Origin: Urophycis tenuis
Lineage: Eukaryota > Chordata > Actinopteri > Gadiformes > Phycidae
Assembly (NCBI GenBank): GCA_036785325.1
Contig: JAXIVH010000108.1
Span: 293,501 to 357,500, forward strand
Direction of reading: 5' to 3'
DNA length: 64,000 nucleotides
Part shown: piece by piece, positions 22,261 through 34,650 of the stretch
Layout of the letters: every line of letters starts with the position of its first letter
How positions within the stretch are numbered: the first letter of the stretch is position 1
The notes under the pieces: generated by a model
Seen by the model: the letters and a program-made list of their open reading frames with translations, nothing else
Databases searched by the model: none
Told to the model about the DNA's origin: nothing
Translations under genes and position numbers: made by a program

Positions 22261-25200
22261 TTATTATGATATACCAAGATGGCGCCGCGGACGGTCACCT
22301 CGGTGTGTTTGTGCGCGTTGTTTTGTTTTGTTTTGTGTTTTAATTCCGTTTTTTGCGATGGCACCCGGAGCACTTTCGCCAGAGAAGAGCTCATGAACAT
22401 CAGGGTAACAATGCCAGAGGATTTATTTCCTACTTTCATTCTCCCAACATTGGAAATTTTGGACATTCTGGTCAAAGGTGCGCTCACCTTTGCTCACGCA
22501 GTGAAACGTCGGAGGAGAGGGAAACGTGCCGGTGCGCTTGTGCGTCTTCGCCAGCGCGGATTACGCACACCTCTACCGGGAATATTTCTCTCCAACGTGC
22601 GTTCACTGCCCAACAAACTGGACGAATTACAAATGCTGTTGGGAAAAAACAGGGACTTTTCTTCATCCGCTGTTTTGTGCTTCACGGAGACGTGGCTTTG
22701 TGGTTTAATACCGGACTCTGCGCTGCAGCTGGCAGGCTTCCAACTCTTCAGAGCGGACAGAGACGCGGAACTCTCCGGCAAAACTAAAGGTGGAGGAATC
22801 TGTTTTTACATCAACAGTGGTTGGTGCAACGACGTGACGGCGATCCAGCAGCACTGTTCTCCTGATCTGGAATCTTACATCATAAACTGTCAGCCTTTTT
22901 ATTCACCCCGTGAGTTTGCTTCATTCATTCTGGTCGGTGTTTACATTCCACCGTCGGCCAACGTGCAGGACGCACAGCGCATGCTCGCGACCAGATACTG
23001 TGTGTGGAGCGTACCAACCCGGACTCCTTAGTTATTGTCGTTGGTGACTTTAACAAAGGAAACCTCACTCACGAACTCCCTAAATATAGTTTATTAAATG
23101 CACGACCAGAGAGGAGAACATTCTGGATCACTGTTACACCACAGTCAGGGATGCCTATCACGCCGTCCCCCGTGCTGCACTGGGACACTCTGACCACGTC
23201 ATGGTCCACCTGATTCCTGCGTACAGGCAGAAATTAAAGCTCTGCAAACCTGTAGTGAGGACATCAAAGAAGTGGACCAGTGAGGCCGTGGAGGATCTCC
23301 AGGCGTGTTTGGACTCTACTGACTGGGATGTGTTCAGGACTGCTACCAACAGTCTGGATGAGTACACAGAGGCTGTGACGTCCTACATCAGTTTCTGTGA
23401 GGACAGCTGTATTCCAACACGCACCAGGGTGAGTTACAACAATGACAAACCCTGGTTCACAGCCAAACTCAGAAGGTTAAGGTTGGATAAGGAAGTTGCC
23501 TTCAGGAGTGGGGACAAAGACAGATATAAAGAGGCAAAGTACAAGTTTAGCAAGGCGGTGAAAGAGGCTAAACGACTGTACTCTGAGAAGCTCCAACACC
23601 ACTTCTCAGCCAACGACTCTGCGTCTGTCTGGAAAGGGCTTAGGCAAATCACCAACTACAAGCCTAAAGCCCCCCACTCCATCAACGACCATCGTCTGGC
23701 CAATGACCTGAACGAGTTCTACTGCCGCTTTGAAAGACAAAGGGACAGTCCTGCAACCATCCCCCATGACACCTCCCAACAGCTCCAGTTCATCACTTCC
23801 ACCTCCCCCACCTCAGTGGGGGCCTGGGCACCTCCACCAATGCCCAACTTAAAGGTCCCCCCCTCGACCCCCCCACCCACCTCGGCAACGACTCTTTCCA
23901 TCCACGAGAGGGACGTCAACAAACTCTTCAGGAGACAGAAACCCCGGAAAGCTGCTGGACCGGATTCTGTCTCCCCATCCACCTTGAAGCACTGCGCTGA
24001 TCAGCTGTCTCCAGTGTTCACAGACATTTTCAACACCTCACTGGAGACATGTCACGTGCCAGCCTGCTTCAAGACCTCTACCATAATTCCTGTCCCCAAG
24101 AAGCCAAGGACCACAGGACTTAACGACTTCAGACCCGTCGCCCTGACCTCTGTGGTTATGAAGTCCTTTGAGCGCCTTGTGCTCTCATACCTGAAAGCCA
24201 TCACCGACCCCCTCCAGTTTGCCTACAGAGCCAACAGGTCTGTAGACGATGCAGTCAACTTGGCCTTCCACTTCATCCTCCAGCACCTGGACTCCGCAGG
24301 AACCTACGCCAGGATCCTGTTTGTGGATTTCAGCTCTGCTTTCAATACTATCATTCCGGCTCTGCTTCAGGAGAAGCTCTCCCAGCTTAGTGTGCCTGAC
24401 TCCACCTGCAGGTGGATTACAGACTTCCTGTCTGACAGGAAGCAGCATGTGAAGCTGGGAAAACACATCTCCGACTCATAGACCATCAGCACCGGTTCCC
24501 CTCAGGGCTGTGTACTTTCTCCTCTGCTCTTCTCCCTGTACACAAACAGCTGCACCTCCAGTCACCAATCCGTCAAGCTTCTGAAGTTTGCGGATGACAC
24601 CACCCTCATCGGACTCATTTCTGATGGTGATGAGTCTGACTACAGGTGGGAGGTAGACCATCTGGTGACATGGTGCAGCCGGAACAACCTAGAGCTCAAC
24701 GCTCTAAAGACAGTGGAGATGGTTGTGGACTTCAGGAAGTACTCAGCCTCACCTGCCCCCATTACCCTCTGTGACTACACAATTGACACTGTGGAGTCTT
24801 TCCGCTTCCTGGGAACTGTCATCTCCCAGGATCTCAAGTGGGAGCTGAACATCAGCTCCCTCATCAAGGAAGCCCAGCAGAGGATGTACTTCCTTAGGCA
24901 GCTGAAGAAATTCAACCTGCCCAGGACAATGATGGTGCACTTCTACTCCTCCATCATTGAGTCCATCCTCACCACCTCCATCACCATCTGGTTCGCTGCT
25001 GCCACCGCCAAGGACAAGGGCAGACTGCAGCGCGTCATTCGGTCTGCAGGGAAGGTGATTGGCTGCAATCTGCCGTCGCTCCAGGACCTGTACACCTCCA
25101 GGACCCTGAGGCGTGCAGGCAAGATTATGGCCGACCCCTCCCACCCCGGTCACACACTCTTTGCGGCACTCCCCTCTGGCAGGAGGCTGCGGTCCATCAG

Positions 25201-25590
25201 GACCAAAACCTCACGGCACAAGAACGGTTTTTTCCCGTCTGCCACTAGCCTTTTCAACAAGGCCCGGAGCCCCCCCTGACACTGACTCTCTCCCTTCCCC
25301 CACACAGTCCTACATGCTACATCAACGTGGCATCTTCATATCACCTGCGTTACATTAACGCACAGTGTGTACAGTGTGTCCTCATTCAGGACCAATAGTT
25401 CAGTATTCCAAATTCATTGTACATTGTATATATATATTTATAGTTATAGTTATTTTTACTTACTTACTTTTATCTTTTTATTTTTATTTTTAATACTGCT
25501 TTCTATTGCACCAATTGCACCATGACAAATTCCTTGTAGGTGCAAACCTACTTGGCAATAAATCGAATTCTGATTCTGATTCTGATTCTG
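22261..25590 (+). mobile_element. nearly complete non-LTR retrotransposon (endonuclease plus reverse transcriptase)
   Basis: The coding region starts with an ATG at 22279. An apurinic-type endonuclease domain is visible: SNVRSLPNK, TETWL, then, after a frameshift, VVGDFN near 23040, and the HSDHV-type end near 23190. The reverse transcriptase follows: LNDFRPVALTSVVMKSFERL, FVDFSSAFNT near 24319, TGSPQGCVLSPLLFSLY, and the active site FADDTTLIGL near 24588, with the C-terminal RMYFLRQLKKFNLP region to a stop at 25277. Two frameshifts (near 23020 and 23205) and one in-frame TAG (24479-24481, where a Gln is plausible) break it. The 3' end is CAATAAATCGAATTCTGATT with a TTCTGA-repeat tail. It looks young but is dead in this copy. 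Clade is L2/CR1-like by motif memory, not tested. Confidence 0.93.
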
Positions 25591-26160
25591 AACCTCACCA
25601 TAACCATACTACAACCACACCATAACATAACCTCACCATAACCATACCACAACCACACCATAACTTAACCTCACCATAACCATACCACAACCACACCATA
25701 ACATAACCTCACCATAGCCATACCACAACCACACCATAACATAACCTCACCATAACCATACCACAACCACACCATAACATAACCTCACCATAACCATACC
25801 ACAACCACACCATAACATAACCTCACTATAACCATACCATAACATAACCTCACCATAACCATACCACAACCACACCATAACATAACCATACCACAACCAC
25901 ACCATAACATAACCTCACCATAACCATACCACAACCACACCATAACATAACCTCACCATAACCATACCACAACCACACCATAGCATAACCTCACCACAAC
26001 CACACCATAACATAACCTCACCATAACCATACCACAACCACACCATAACATAACCATACCACAACCACACCATAACATAACCTCACCATAACCATACTAC
26101 AACCACACCATGACATAACCTCACCACAACCTCACCATAACCTCACCATAACCATACCAT
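25591..26160. repeat. 38-bp minisatellite, right arm
   Basis: Same unit as 21600-22260, with shorter and more divergent copies. Flanks at the LINE share only AAC, so the target duplication is about 3 bp or cannot be resolved in the repeat. 26161-26400 holds decayed copies. Confidence 0.95.
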
Positions 26161-26399
26161 AACCAACCTTTAACAACATCGCAACCACACCAGAACCACA
26201 CCACAACATTCCCATGACCACGCCATATCACCATAACCAGCATAACCACCATATGACCATGCCATAACATAACCACAACCACACCACACTATAACTATAC
26301 CCTTACCACATCCACATCATAACCACACCAGATATGACAATAACCAGACTGGGTATACGACACAACCACACAAACCCTGTTGGTTAAACCCTGGTTGGG

Positions 26400-27163
26400 A
26401 TATCAACGACTTTTGGCTGTAGTTATTAGAAGGTGGGTTGGCTGTACTGATTATAAGGAGCGTTGGCTGTAGTGATTATATGGTGCGCCGGCAGAAGTGA
26501 TTATATTTGGCTATAGTGAACATAAGTTGTACTGGCTGTAGTGATTATCAGGTATGTTGGCTGTAGTGATTATATTTGGCTATAGTGAACATAAGGTGCA
26601 CTGGCTGTAGTGATTACAAGGTGCGTTGGCTGTAGTGATTATAAGGTGCCCTGGCTGTAGTGATTATAAGGTGTGTTGGTTGTAGTGATTATAAGGTGCC
26701 CTGGCTGAAGTGATTATATTTGGCTATAGTGACCATAAGGTGCGCTGGCTGTAGTGATTATAAGGTGCGTTGGCTATAGCGATTATAAGGTGCGTTGGCT
26801 GCAGTGATTATAAGGTCCGTTGGCTGTGGTGATTATAAGGTGCACTGGCTGTAGCGAACATAAGGTGCGCTGGCTGTAGTGATTGTAAGCTGCGCTGGCT
26901 GTAGTGATTATAAGGTGCGCTGGCTGTAGTGATTATATTTGGCTATAGTGAACATAAGATGTGCTGGCTGTAGTGAACATAAGGTGCGCTGGCTGAGGTA
27001 ACTGTAAGGTGCGCTGGCTGTAGTGAACATGAGGTGTGCTGGCTATAGTGATTATAAGGTACGCTGGCTGTAGTGATTATAAGGTGCACTGGCTGTAGTG
27101 GTTATAAGGTGTGCTGGCTGTAGTGAACATAAGGTGCACTGGCTGTAGTGATCATAATGGGCG
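26400..27163. repeat. 25-bp minisatellite, about 29 copies
   Basis: The unit is GGCTGTAGTGATTATAAGGT plus GCGCT, with variants GAACATAAGG. Its right edge is about 24 nt from the exon 5 donor. Confidence 0.94.
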
Positions 27164-27187
27164 TAGTAGTGAAAAAGTGGGACTTAC

Positions 27188-27337
27188 TGCGGGTGTTGCT
27201 GGACAGCCGCTTGCGTTGACTGGTGGCTGTGTTGTGGGTCAGCAGGGTGTTGTGCTGGTGGTTGTTGTCAATGGGGCTGGTAGCGATGATGTTGTCCTTG
27301 TACTTGTTCATCAGAGCCAGCTTAGTGTTGTCACTCA
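27188..27337 (-). CDS. astn1: astrotactin-1 exon 5 (150 bp, phase 1 to 1)
   Basis: The acceptor is TTGGCAG|TGAGTG and the donor CGCA|GTAAGT, a consensus match. The translation VSDNTKLALMNKYKDNIIAT followed by SPIDNNHQHNTLL and SQRKRLSSNTR matches the cytoplasmic loop of astrotactin-1 (residues about 294-343). The junction codon gives Val where mammals have Gly. Size and phase equal those of exons 6 and 7. Confidence 0.96.
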
Positions 27338-28284
27338 CTGCCAAAGAAACACACTGGATAGAAGTCCCTGGTGTTGATCTGAAGGGTTACATGCTAAACT
27401 AACCCTGCTAGACAGTCGTTCTGAGAGAGTTCTGAAGCATTCCTCACTGCTGTGTGCCACATTTCATTATAAAGATACCATTACAGGACTCTAAATTAGA
27501 ATAGTTACCATTCAATCTAGGACGACATAATAATATTAATATTAATAACTAGTTGCTAATGGTTACAAAAGTTAGGATAAGGTGCAGGCTTCTTCGTTCA
27601 GCTTCATACATGCTTCACTAAACTGTTTATTTAGGTTTGGATTTATGTGTTAAAACACATGAATGAATGAATCACATCTCCATAACCCTCCCACTATTTT
27701 CCTTGGTGTGCTAAGATACATTCAACAACATATTAAGCCAATTTTGAAAGACTTATGTTGTTGTTCTATCCAGCTACTATCCATGCTATTGCATTGTTTT
27801 ACCTTACTAGAATGGCACCATCTTATTATAGAATTATTATATATCTATTATATAATGTGTTCATTAAGGCAGAATTATGATTTATTGAATAAAAATCTTT
27901 AAAGTTGATGTGCCCACTCAGAAGGTGGTCTAAAGCATGGTCTTTTTAGTCTAAATTCTTGTCTTCTTGTCTTCTTGCCTGACCAGTAGCAGATTTGATG
28001 GATATTAATATTCAACATATGACATGCTGCCCTCTGTTCCTATTGGTCAAGCCCAGAGCATGAATGAGTTTCATGCATAATCTTTAATGCAACCCTGCTT
28101 TCACTTCTGTTGTGATTTTATGATCAGAAACCTAAGATATCTGCACAGGATCTGGAATGAGTTTCAAGCTGTTATCCAACAGTCTCCACACACCACACTG
28201 GTATGGTGTAAATCTCAATCCTAAAGCCAATACCAGGAGTGTGTTGGGAGGTGTAGTCCCACCAGACATGCGGTGGAATCCTAC
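27338..28284. other. intron 4, no array
   Basis: Intron 4 is 947 bp of AT-rich single-copy sequence. The stretch 28000-28140 is rich in homeodomain and octamer-like words (GATATTAATATTCA, TCATGCATAATC) and could be a conserved non-coding element, which I could not test. Confidence 0.5.
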
Positions 28285-28427
28285 CAGGTGTGAGGTCTAT
28301 GTTCTTCTTCTCATTGCAGCCCTGGAGGGAGTCTAGGGTCCGAGTCACCTGACTGGTGAAGTCCTCCCCTCCGTTCATGCAGTCTCTCTGCAGGTGATGC
28401 CGCAGGTCTGTGATGTCGTACTCATAC
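28285..28427 (-). CDS. astn1: astrotactin-1 exon 4 (143 bp, phase 2 to 1)
   Basis: The acceptor is TTGCAG|GTATGAG and the donor CCTG|GTAGGA. The translation YEYDITDLRHHLQRDCMNGG then EDFTSQVTRTLDSLQGCNEK matches the astrotactin-1 cytoplasmic loop (residues about 246-293). Upstream of the acceptor there is no pyrimidine tract; instead there is a purine-rich GAAAGTGAAAGTGAAAC that belongs to a retroelement tail. Phase fits exons 3 and 5. Confidence 0.96.
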
Positions 28428-28432
28428 CTGCA

Positions 28433-28600
28433 ACAGTTTCACTTTCACTTTCAAGTTTATTGTCACATACTACCAACGCACATCATTACATTACAACTTG
28501 ACATAATAACAATAAAATCAAATAAGTAAAAAGGTAATGCAATAATATAAGGTAATAAGTGAATAAAGTAAATAATAGACAAGTATGTAAAAGTAAGTAT
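28433..28600 (-). mobile_element. LINE 3'-end fragment at the exon 4 acceptor
   Basis: Read on the minus strand, a T-rich stretch leads to ATGTGACAATAAACTTGAAA and a GTGAAA-repeat tail, the form of a fish non-LTR 3' end. The tail stops about 8 nt before the acceptor AG. The 5' boundary is uncertain. Confidence 0.65.
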
Positions 28601-28718
28601 GAACTGGGTAAGATAGGTCAACTCAACATGCTTCCAAGATAACTGGCCCTGCCCCTCCCCTCTACCTTCTCCCCCTCCTCTGTACCCCTAATCCCTCCTC
28701 CCTCCACCCCCCCCCTAC

Positions 28719-28969
28719 CCGTCCAGGATGGGGGTCTCTCTGATGCTGAGGGTCCCGCTGGAGTTGGGCCCCTGACCTCGGGGGTTCCTGAGGCTCTCCC
28801 GGGCCTGACCCCCCATCAACACCGACGGGATGTAGTGGATCTCGTTGGCTGCCTCTGCACTGGCGCTCTTCTGTGGCTGAGGGACCCGTCTTCCTTTACA
28901 CCAGCGTCGCCTGGTGTAGAGGATGAGCACCAGGCACAGGATGGACAGCAGGAGTGCGATCATCCCTCC
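28719..28969 (-). CDS. astn1: astrotactin-1 exon 3 (251 bp, phase 0 to 2), first transmembrane segment
   Basis: The acceptor is CACTCAG|GGAGGG and the donor GACGG|GTAGGG. The translation GGMIALLLSILCLVLILYTR is TM1 (residues about 163-180), followed by basic RRWCKGRRVPQPQ that holds the cytoplasmic side. KSASAEAANEIHYIPSVL and SSGTLSIRETPILDG follow, almost identical to the family. The donor is followed directly by a G-run. Intron 3 is only 291 bp. Confidence 0.97.
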
Positions 28970-29989
28970 CTGAGTGGGACAGAGAAGAGGTTCATCAGTC
29001 CATCACATCTGGAAGCACTTAGGTCTTCTCTTAATGATCAAATGATTTCTCTTAATGGTCTTCTCTTCAGGGTGATAACATAAGAAGCAGAAACAGAGGA
29101 TATCTGTCTTGAACAATTTGTGGTTATGTTGTAACTGTAAACATGGTTGTACTACTCCTGAATACATCAAACACAGGACACGTCGCCCGCTCTCAGTCTC
29201 CACTCAGCAGCACACTACCAGACGTACTGTGGGCTCCCTAGTCACACCCTTCACAATTAAACAGCAGATTGATGTTAAGTGTTGTCATGGTTTCCATGTC
29301 CTGTGCTTAAACAAGAGTTAGATGTCAGATGTTATTTCAGAATGGTTTTTAATCAGATCTGGCTCAATGTAATCAAAGCACATCAACTTACATTAGCACT
29401 CAGCCATAGAGAGCACTATCCAACAACGCTTTAATGCTAACATTACTTAGAACCAAAGCCAGGACTAAGTGGACTGTCTCCTCTTATAGAGCCAATAAAA
29501 AGCAAAGCACACATCAAAGTGTGCCAGCTCTCCAGCCACATAATCAATTTAGTGGTGGAAGAGGAAGCCAGAGAGATATGCTTTAATGGCATCACTGTTC
29601 CTTATGAATTCTGCTCCCACGATCCACAGAAAGACCCAACAATCTGTTACTGTCCCCAGATGGGAGTCTAAGAAGATTCCTGTTCACATGAACGTAGACA
29701 TACAAGACATGACAACAACTAAGAACAACGTAGCCTCACTGGACCAGAGGCTAATGTTTCAAATAAAGATGGATGTTGTTTTACCGAGATTATGGCCAGG
29801 ATTCAGGTTAACCAGGGGACAGATAAAATGACTGATTGTAATTTTGTAAAAGATAAATGACTGATTGTCATTTTGTAAAATGGTATGCAGTTTCAGAATT
29901 CAACATGACACCCAAATTCAGATATGTGAGTAGACTAGTTAGATTTTCCATCAAGAAATTCACCATAGAGCAGTGAAGAAGAAGAAGAA

Positions 29990-30110
29990 TTACTGATTTT
30001 CTGATTTGATCCCGTGAGGGAAATTTGGTCTTCTGCATTTAACCCAATCGTGAATTAGTGACACACTCAGAACACAGTGACTAGCGTTACCACAGTTAGC
30101 ATCAGGTGAC
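29990..30110. mobile_element. retroelement fragment
   Basis: TTTGATCCCGTGAGGGAAAT followed by CTGCATTTAACCCAAT and ACACTCAGAACACAGTGA is a motif set common in fish interspersed repeats. I cannot assign a family, and the boundaries are approximate. Confidence 0.5.
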
Positions 30111-30127
30111 GTGGTTAGGCGTTGAGC

Positions 30128-30232
30128 CAGTGGAAGTTAGATGGCTAGCAGGTTAGCCAGGCGCATTTGGATGGCTAGCAGGTTAGCCTGGTGCAGTTGG
30201 ATGGCTAGCAGGTTAGCCAGGTACAGTTGGAA
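30128..30232. repeat. 30-bp tandem repeat, three to four copies
   Basis: GATGGCTAGCAGGTTAGCCA recurs with a GGTGCAGTTG spacer. Confidence 0.88.
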
Positions 30233-32019
30233 AGCATTAGGTTTATGACCCAGCGTGTGTCTTGACATTGAACCTGTGTAAAATGCTTTCCTTCTGCTTC
30301 CTACATGACACTCACTGGAGGGAAAGGAAATGGTTATTAATGACACAAACTTACAGCATTTAATGGAATTTGCTTTTATAAATCCACCCTAGCAGAAAAC
30401 TTGATTTATTACTGGTGGATCTCTTTGAGTTGGGAAGCATTAATATATTTTCCACATTAATGTTTTAATCTTGAATGAATAAGTAAACATCTTGGCTCAT
30501 CATTTTTCCACAGCAGAACATTATTTACGTTATTTATTTATTTTGGGTTGAAGAACAGAAAAGCTATGTGGATTCCGTTGGCTATTTCTTTTCTAAAAGT
30601 TATTGTGGAAGATGGAGATACTGATGCTTCCTTTGAACTGGCTCTACAGCGACAACTTTGTTTGAATTCCTTTTAGCAATATTTCAATACAAATTAATAT
30701 TCATATTTCATATTACACTCAATAGCAGCCTTAGAGAGTGGGGTCAGCAACTCAAACCATAATTCTTCAATGTCATCTTTATGTTTAGCTATCTCCCCCT
30801 TCATAGGCCTCTGTAGCCCTCATGCTACCATTTAATACAAAGTATTTCCAACACACAGTATGCAATTGTTGACCATGCCAAAATGTCTCCTTTATAAAGG
30901 TCAGATTGAACAGAAATGTCATTACATTTCAAGCTAATAAGGAGGATTACAAGAGTTACAGTGCAGTTTCATAGTGGATGATGTTTCAAGAATGTTTCAC
31001 TAGTTTGAACAACTTTCATTCACAATATTGTTGAAGCCAAATAATCCCTTTACAGCCATCCAGGTGTGTCTGACACTACAAATGGAATGGATCACTACTA
31101 TGTTCTTCTCAGGGCATCTCACAGAATGAACACGATTTGAGAACATGTCATTGGGTTCAGACCAGAGACTATGAGTTTCTACTATCTTTCATATGTTGGA
31201 TGACCGTATATATAAGCCAATGTGTGTGTGTGATTTATGTCCAGAACTTCTACTGAAACCCTCTGTCTTAAGAAAGGTCCTGTCTGGCTCCCAGGGTCAG
31301 GTCCTTGTTGTGATGGGGCCACCATGGGTCCTTCTAGAAAAAGGATGCTGATGGTAGAACAAGATTGGCTTTTCACTCTCAAGGCTTCCATGAAGTGAGG
31401 CACTCTTGGCTAATGCCTGCAGGCACCAACAGCTAAAAAGTGAAGAACAGCCTGAGTGAAGACCAAATCTGGTTCTTCATTTCTTCCTCTTGTTTTCAGT
31501 TTCACCTTGTGAAGGAAATTAAAGACAAATAAGTCCAAGGTTCATATTCTTTCAGCTCTGTCTGCATGTGGACACCAGTACCTCTCATCTCTCTAATCCT
31601 TACCCTTCATTATTAACATGGCCATCACATTCAATCTGACCAAGAATACTGAGCTCACTGTTGCTTTGTCCACTCCATTAAACCTTAAGAGAGGAGAAAA
31701 CACATAATTCTGCAAAGAGCTCATGTTTTGTCCAAATGGATGTAGAGCTGGTTGACACAGGGCTAACGGGGATGTGAGAAGACACTCAGAATGAGGATGT
31801 GAGGAGACACTGCCACCCGCTGCCTCCCAGGACAACAGCTCCAAAGGAGTGTTCATTCTTTTACCTTTTCACTGTGTTTGCTTTCTGTTGACTACTTTCC
31901 AGTTATTGTTTTATGCTGAAGATGCATGAAAATGATTGGAGATAGAAAGTGGAAGACCAAGAAGAAGACAGGAATCCTTTGGAAGTCAAGCATTCTGAAG
32001 TAATAAATAAACCAGCACA

Positions 32020-34105
32020 TAGCCAGCCCTATCTTAGACACACACTGGAACACTGGAGCCCTAGTTTAGACACACACTGGAACAATGGAGTACTAGTTTA
32101 GACACACAATGGAACAATGGAGTACTAGTTTAGACACACACTGGAACAATGGAGCCCTATCTTAGACACACAATGGAACAATGGAGCCCTAGCTTAGAGA
32201 CACATTGGAACAATGGAGTACTAGCTTAGACATACACTGGAACAATGGAGAACTAGTTTAGACACACACTGGAACAATGGAGTACTATTTGAGACAAACA
32301 ATGGAACAATGGAGTACTAGTTTAGACACACACTGGAACAATGGAGTACAAGTTTAGACACACACTGGAACAATGCAGTACTAGTTTAGACACACACTGG
32401 AACAATGGAGTACAAGTTTAGACACACACTGGAACAATGCAGTACTAGTTTAGACACACACTGGAACAATGCAGTACTAGTTTAGACACACACTGGAACA
32501 ATGGAGTACAAGTTTAGACACACACTGGAACAATGCAGTACTAGTTTAGACACACACTGGAACAATGGAGTACTAGTTTAGACACACACTGGAACAATGG
32601 AGCCCTAGCTTAGACACACACTGGAACAATGGAGTACTATTTTAGACAAACAATGGAACAATGGAGTACTAGTTTAGACACACAATGGAACAATGGAGCC
32701 CTATCTTAGACACACAATGGAACAATGGAGTACTAGTTTAGACACACAATGGAACAATGGAGTACTAGTTTAGACACACACTGGAACAATGGAGCCCTAT
32801 CTTAGACACACAATGGAACAATGGAGTACTAGTTTAGACACACAATGGAACAATGGAGTACTAGTTTAGACACACACTGGAACAATGGAGCCCTATCTTA
32901 GACACACAATGGAACAATGGAGTACTAGTTTAGACACACAATGGAACAATGGAGTACTAGTTTAGACACACACTGGAACAATGGAGCCCTATCTTAGACA
33001 CACAATGGAACAATGGAGCCCTAGCTTAGAGACACACTGGAACAATGGAGTACTAGTTTAGACACACAATGGAACAATGGAGCCCTATCTTAGACACACA
33101 ATGGAACAATGGAGTACTAGTTTAGACACACAATGGAACAATGGAGTACTAGTTTAGACACACACTGGAACAATGGAGCCCTATCTTAGACACACACTGG
33201 AACAATGGAGTACTAGTTTAGACACACACTGGAACAATGGAGTACTAGTTTAGACACACAATGGAACAATGGAGTACTAGTTTAGACACACACTGGAACA
33301 ATGGAGTACTAGTTTAGACACACAATGGAACAATGGAGTACTAGTTTAGACACACAATGGAACAATGGAGTACTAGTTTAGACACACACTGGAACAATGG
33401 AGTACTAGTTTAGACACACAATGGAACAATGGAGTACTAGTTTAGACACACACTGGAACAATGGAGCCCTATCTTAGACACACAATGGAACAATGGAGCC
33501 CTAGCTTAGAGACACACTGGAACAATGGAGAACTAGTTTAGACACACACTGGAACAATGGAGTACTATTTTAGACAAACAATGGAACAATGGAGTACTAG
33601 TTTAGACACACACTGGAACAATGGAGTACAAGTTTAGACACACACTGGAACAATGCAGTACTAGTTTAGACACACACTGGAACAATGGAGTACAAGTTTA
33701 GACACACACTGGAACAATGCAGTACTAGTTTAGACACACACTGGAACAATGGAGTACTAGTTTAGACACACACTGGAACAATGGAGCCCTAGCTTAGACA
33801 CACACTGGAACAATGGAGTACTATTTTAGACAAACAATGGAACAATGGAGTACTAGTTTAGACACACAATGGAACAATGGAGCCCTAGCTTAGAAACACA
33901 CTGGAACACTGGAGCCATAGCTTAGACACACACTGGGACAATGGAGCACTATCTTAGACACACACTGGAACAATGGAGCACTATCTTAGACACACACTGG
34001 AACAATGGAGCACTATCTTAGACACACACTGGAACAATGGAGCACTATCTTAGACACACACTGGAACAATGGAGCACTATCTTAGACACACACTGGAACA
34101 CTGAA
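32020..34105. repeat. 32-bp minisatellite, about 65 copies, with a 1280-bp higher-order block
   Basis: The unit contains CACTGGAACAATGGAGTACT and AGTTTAGACACA. Diagnostic variants (GGAGAACTAG at 32247 and 33527; GAGTACAAG at 32344 and 33624; AGTACTATTT at 32281 and 33561) recur exactly 1280 bp apart, which is 40 units. Intron 2. Confidence 0.97.
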
Positions 34106-34166
34106 GCCCCCTCCCCCACACACACACTCCCAGAAGGCGGTGTTACAGACAGTCAGTGCTCCATTA

Positions 34167-34647
34167 AGGCTGGGTTATGTGTCTGCGTAGGGATTACGTA
34201 GTAATCACGCAATGGCCACGCAGTTGCTCGGACGCAGTCATGAGCATATGATGGTTCTGCGTGGGGTTTACATGTCGAAATGCAATTCATTGCCACACCG
34301 GTAGAGGGACCAGAATGACCATTCTGGTCATTACATACGGATTACTAGCGAGTAAAAAAAAAGTTTACAGAAATGAAGGCAAAAGTTATATATATGTTGT
34401 CGCCAATCAGTTGAAGCATTTATCACACCGTAGCGGTGTTTACGAGTGGAAACCGGAAAAGCGATCTCCAGCGAATGTAGTTCGCGGACCAATCACAGCC
34501 AAAGCCGCTGCGTTGGGGTTGCGTCGCCTCGACGCGCGTCTAGGATTTTTGGGAGGTGCACGTCAAGGACGTAAAGGGTTCGTAAAGGGTCCGCAACCCC
34601 CCAGTGTTGCGTCGACGCAGAAGCCTAAACGAAGCATAACCCAGCCT
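34167..34647. mobile_element. MITE of PIF/Harbinger type, 481 bp
   Basis: The ends are perfect 13-bp inverted repeats AGGCTGGGTTATG, and a 3-bp TTA duplicates on both sides (34164-34166 and 34648-34650). TWA target duplication is the known PIF/Harbinger hallmark. An open frame covering most of it has no transposase motif. Local base use is more CpG-rich than the intron around it. Confidence 0.85.
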
Positions 34648-34650
34648 TTA

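Larger units (their letters stand above)
28970..32019. other. intron 2 single-copy sequence
   Basis: About 3 kb of AT-rich intron with few repeats. Open frames near 29586 and 31593 show no family resemblance. Two small items inside are listed separately. Confidence 0.5.

Noticed and set aside
32020..34105. CRISPR-like regular array
   Set aside because: Units are contiguous with no unique spacers, and the genome is vertebrate.
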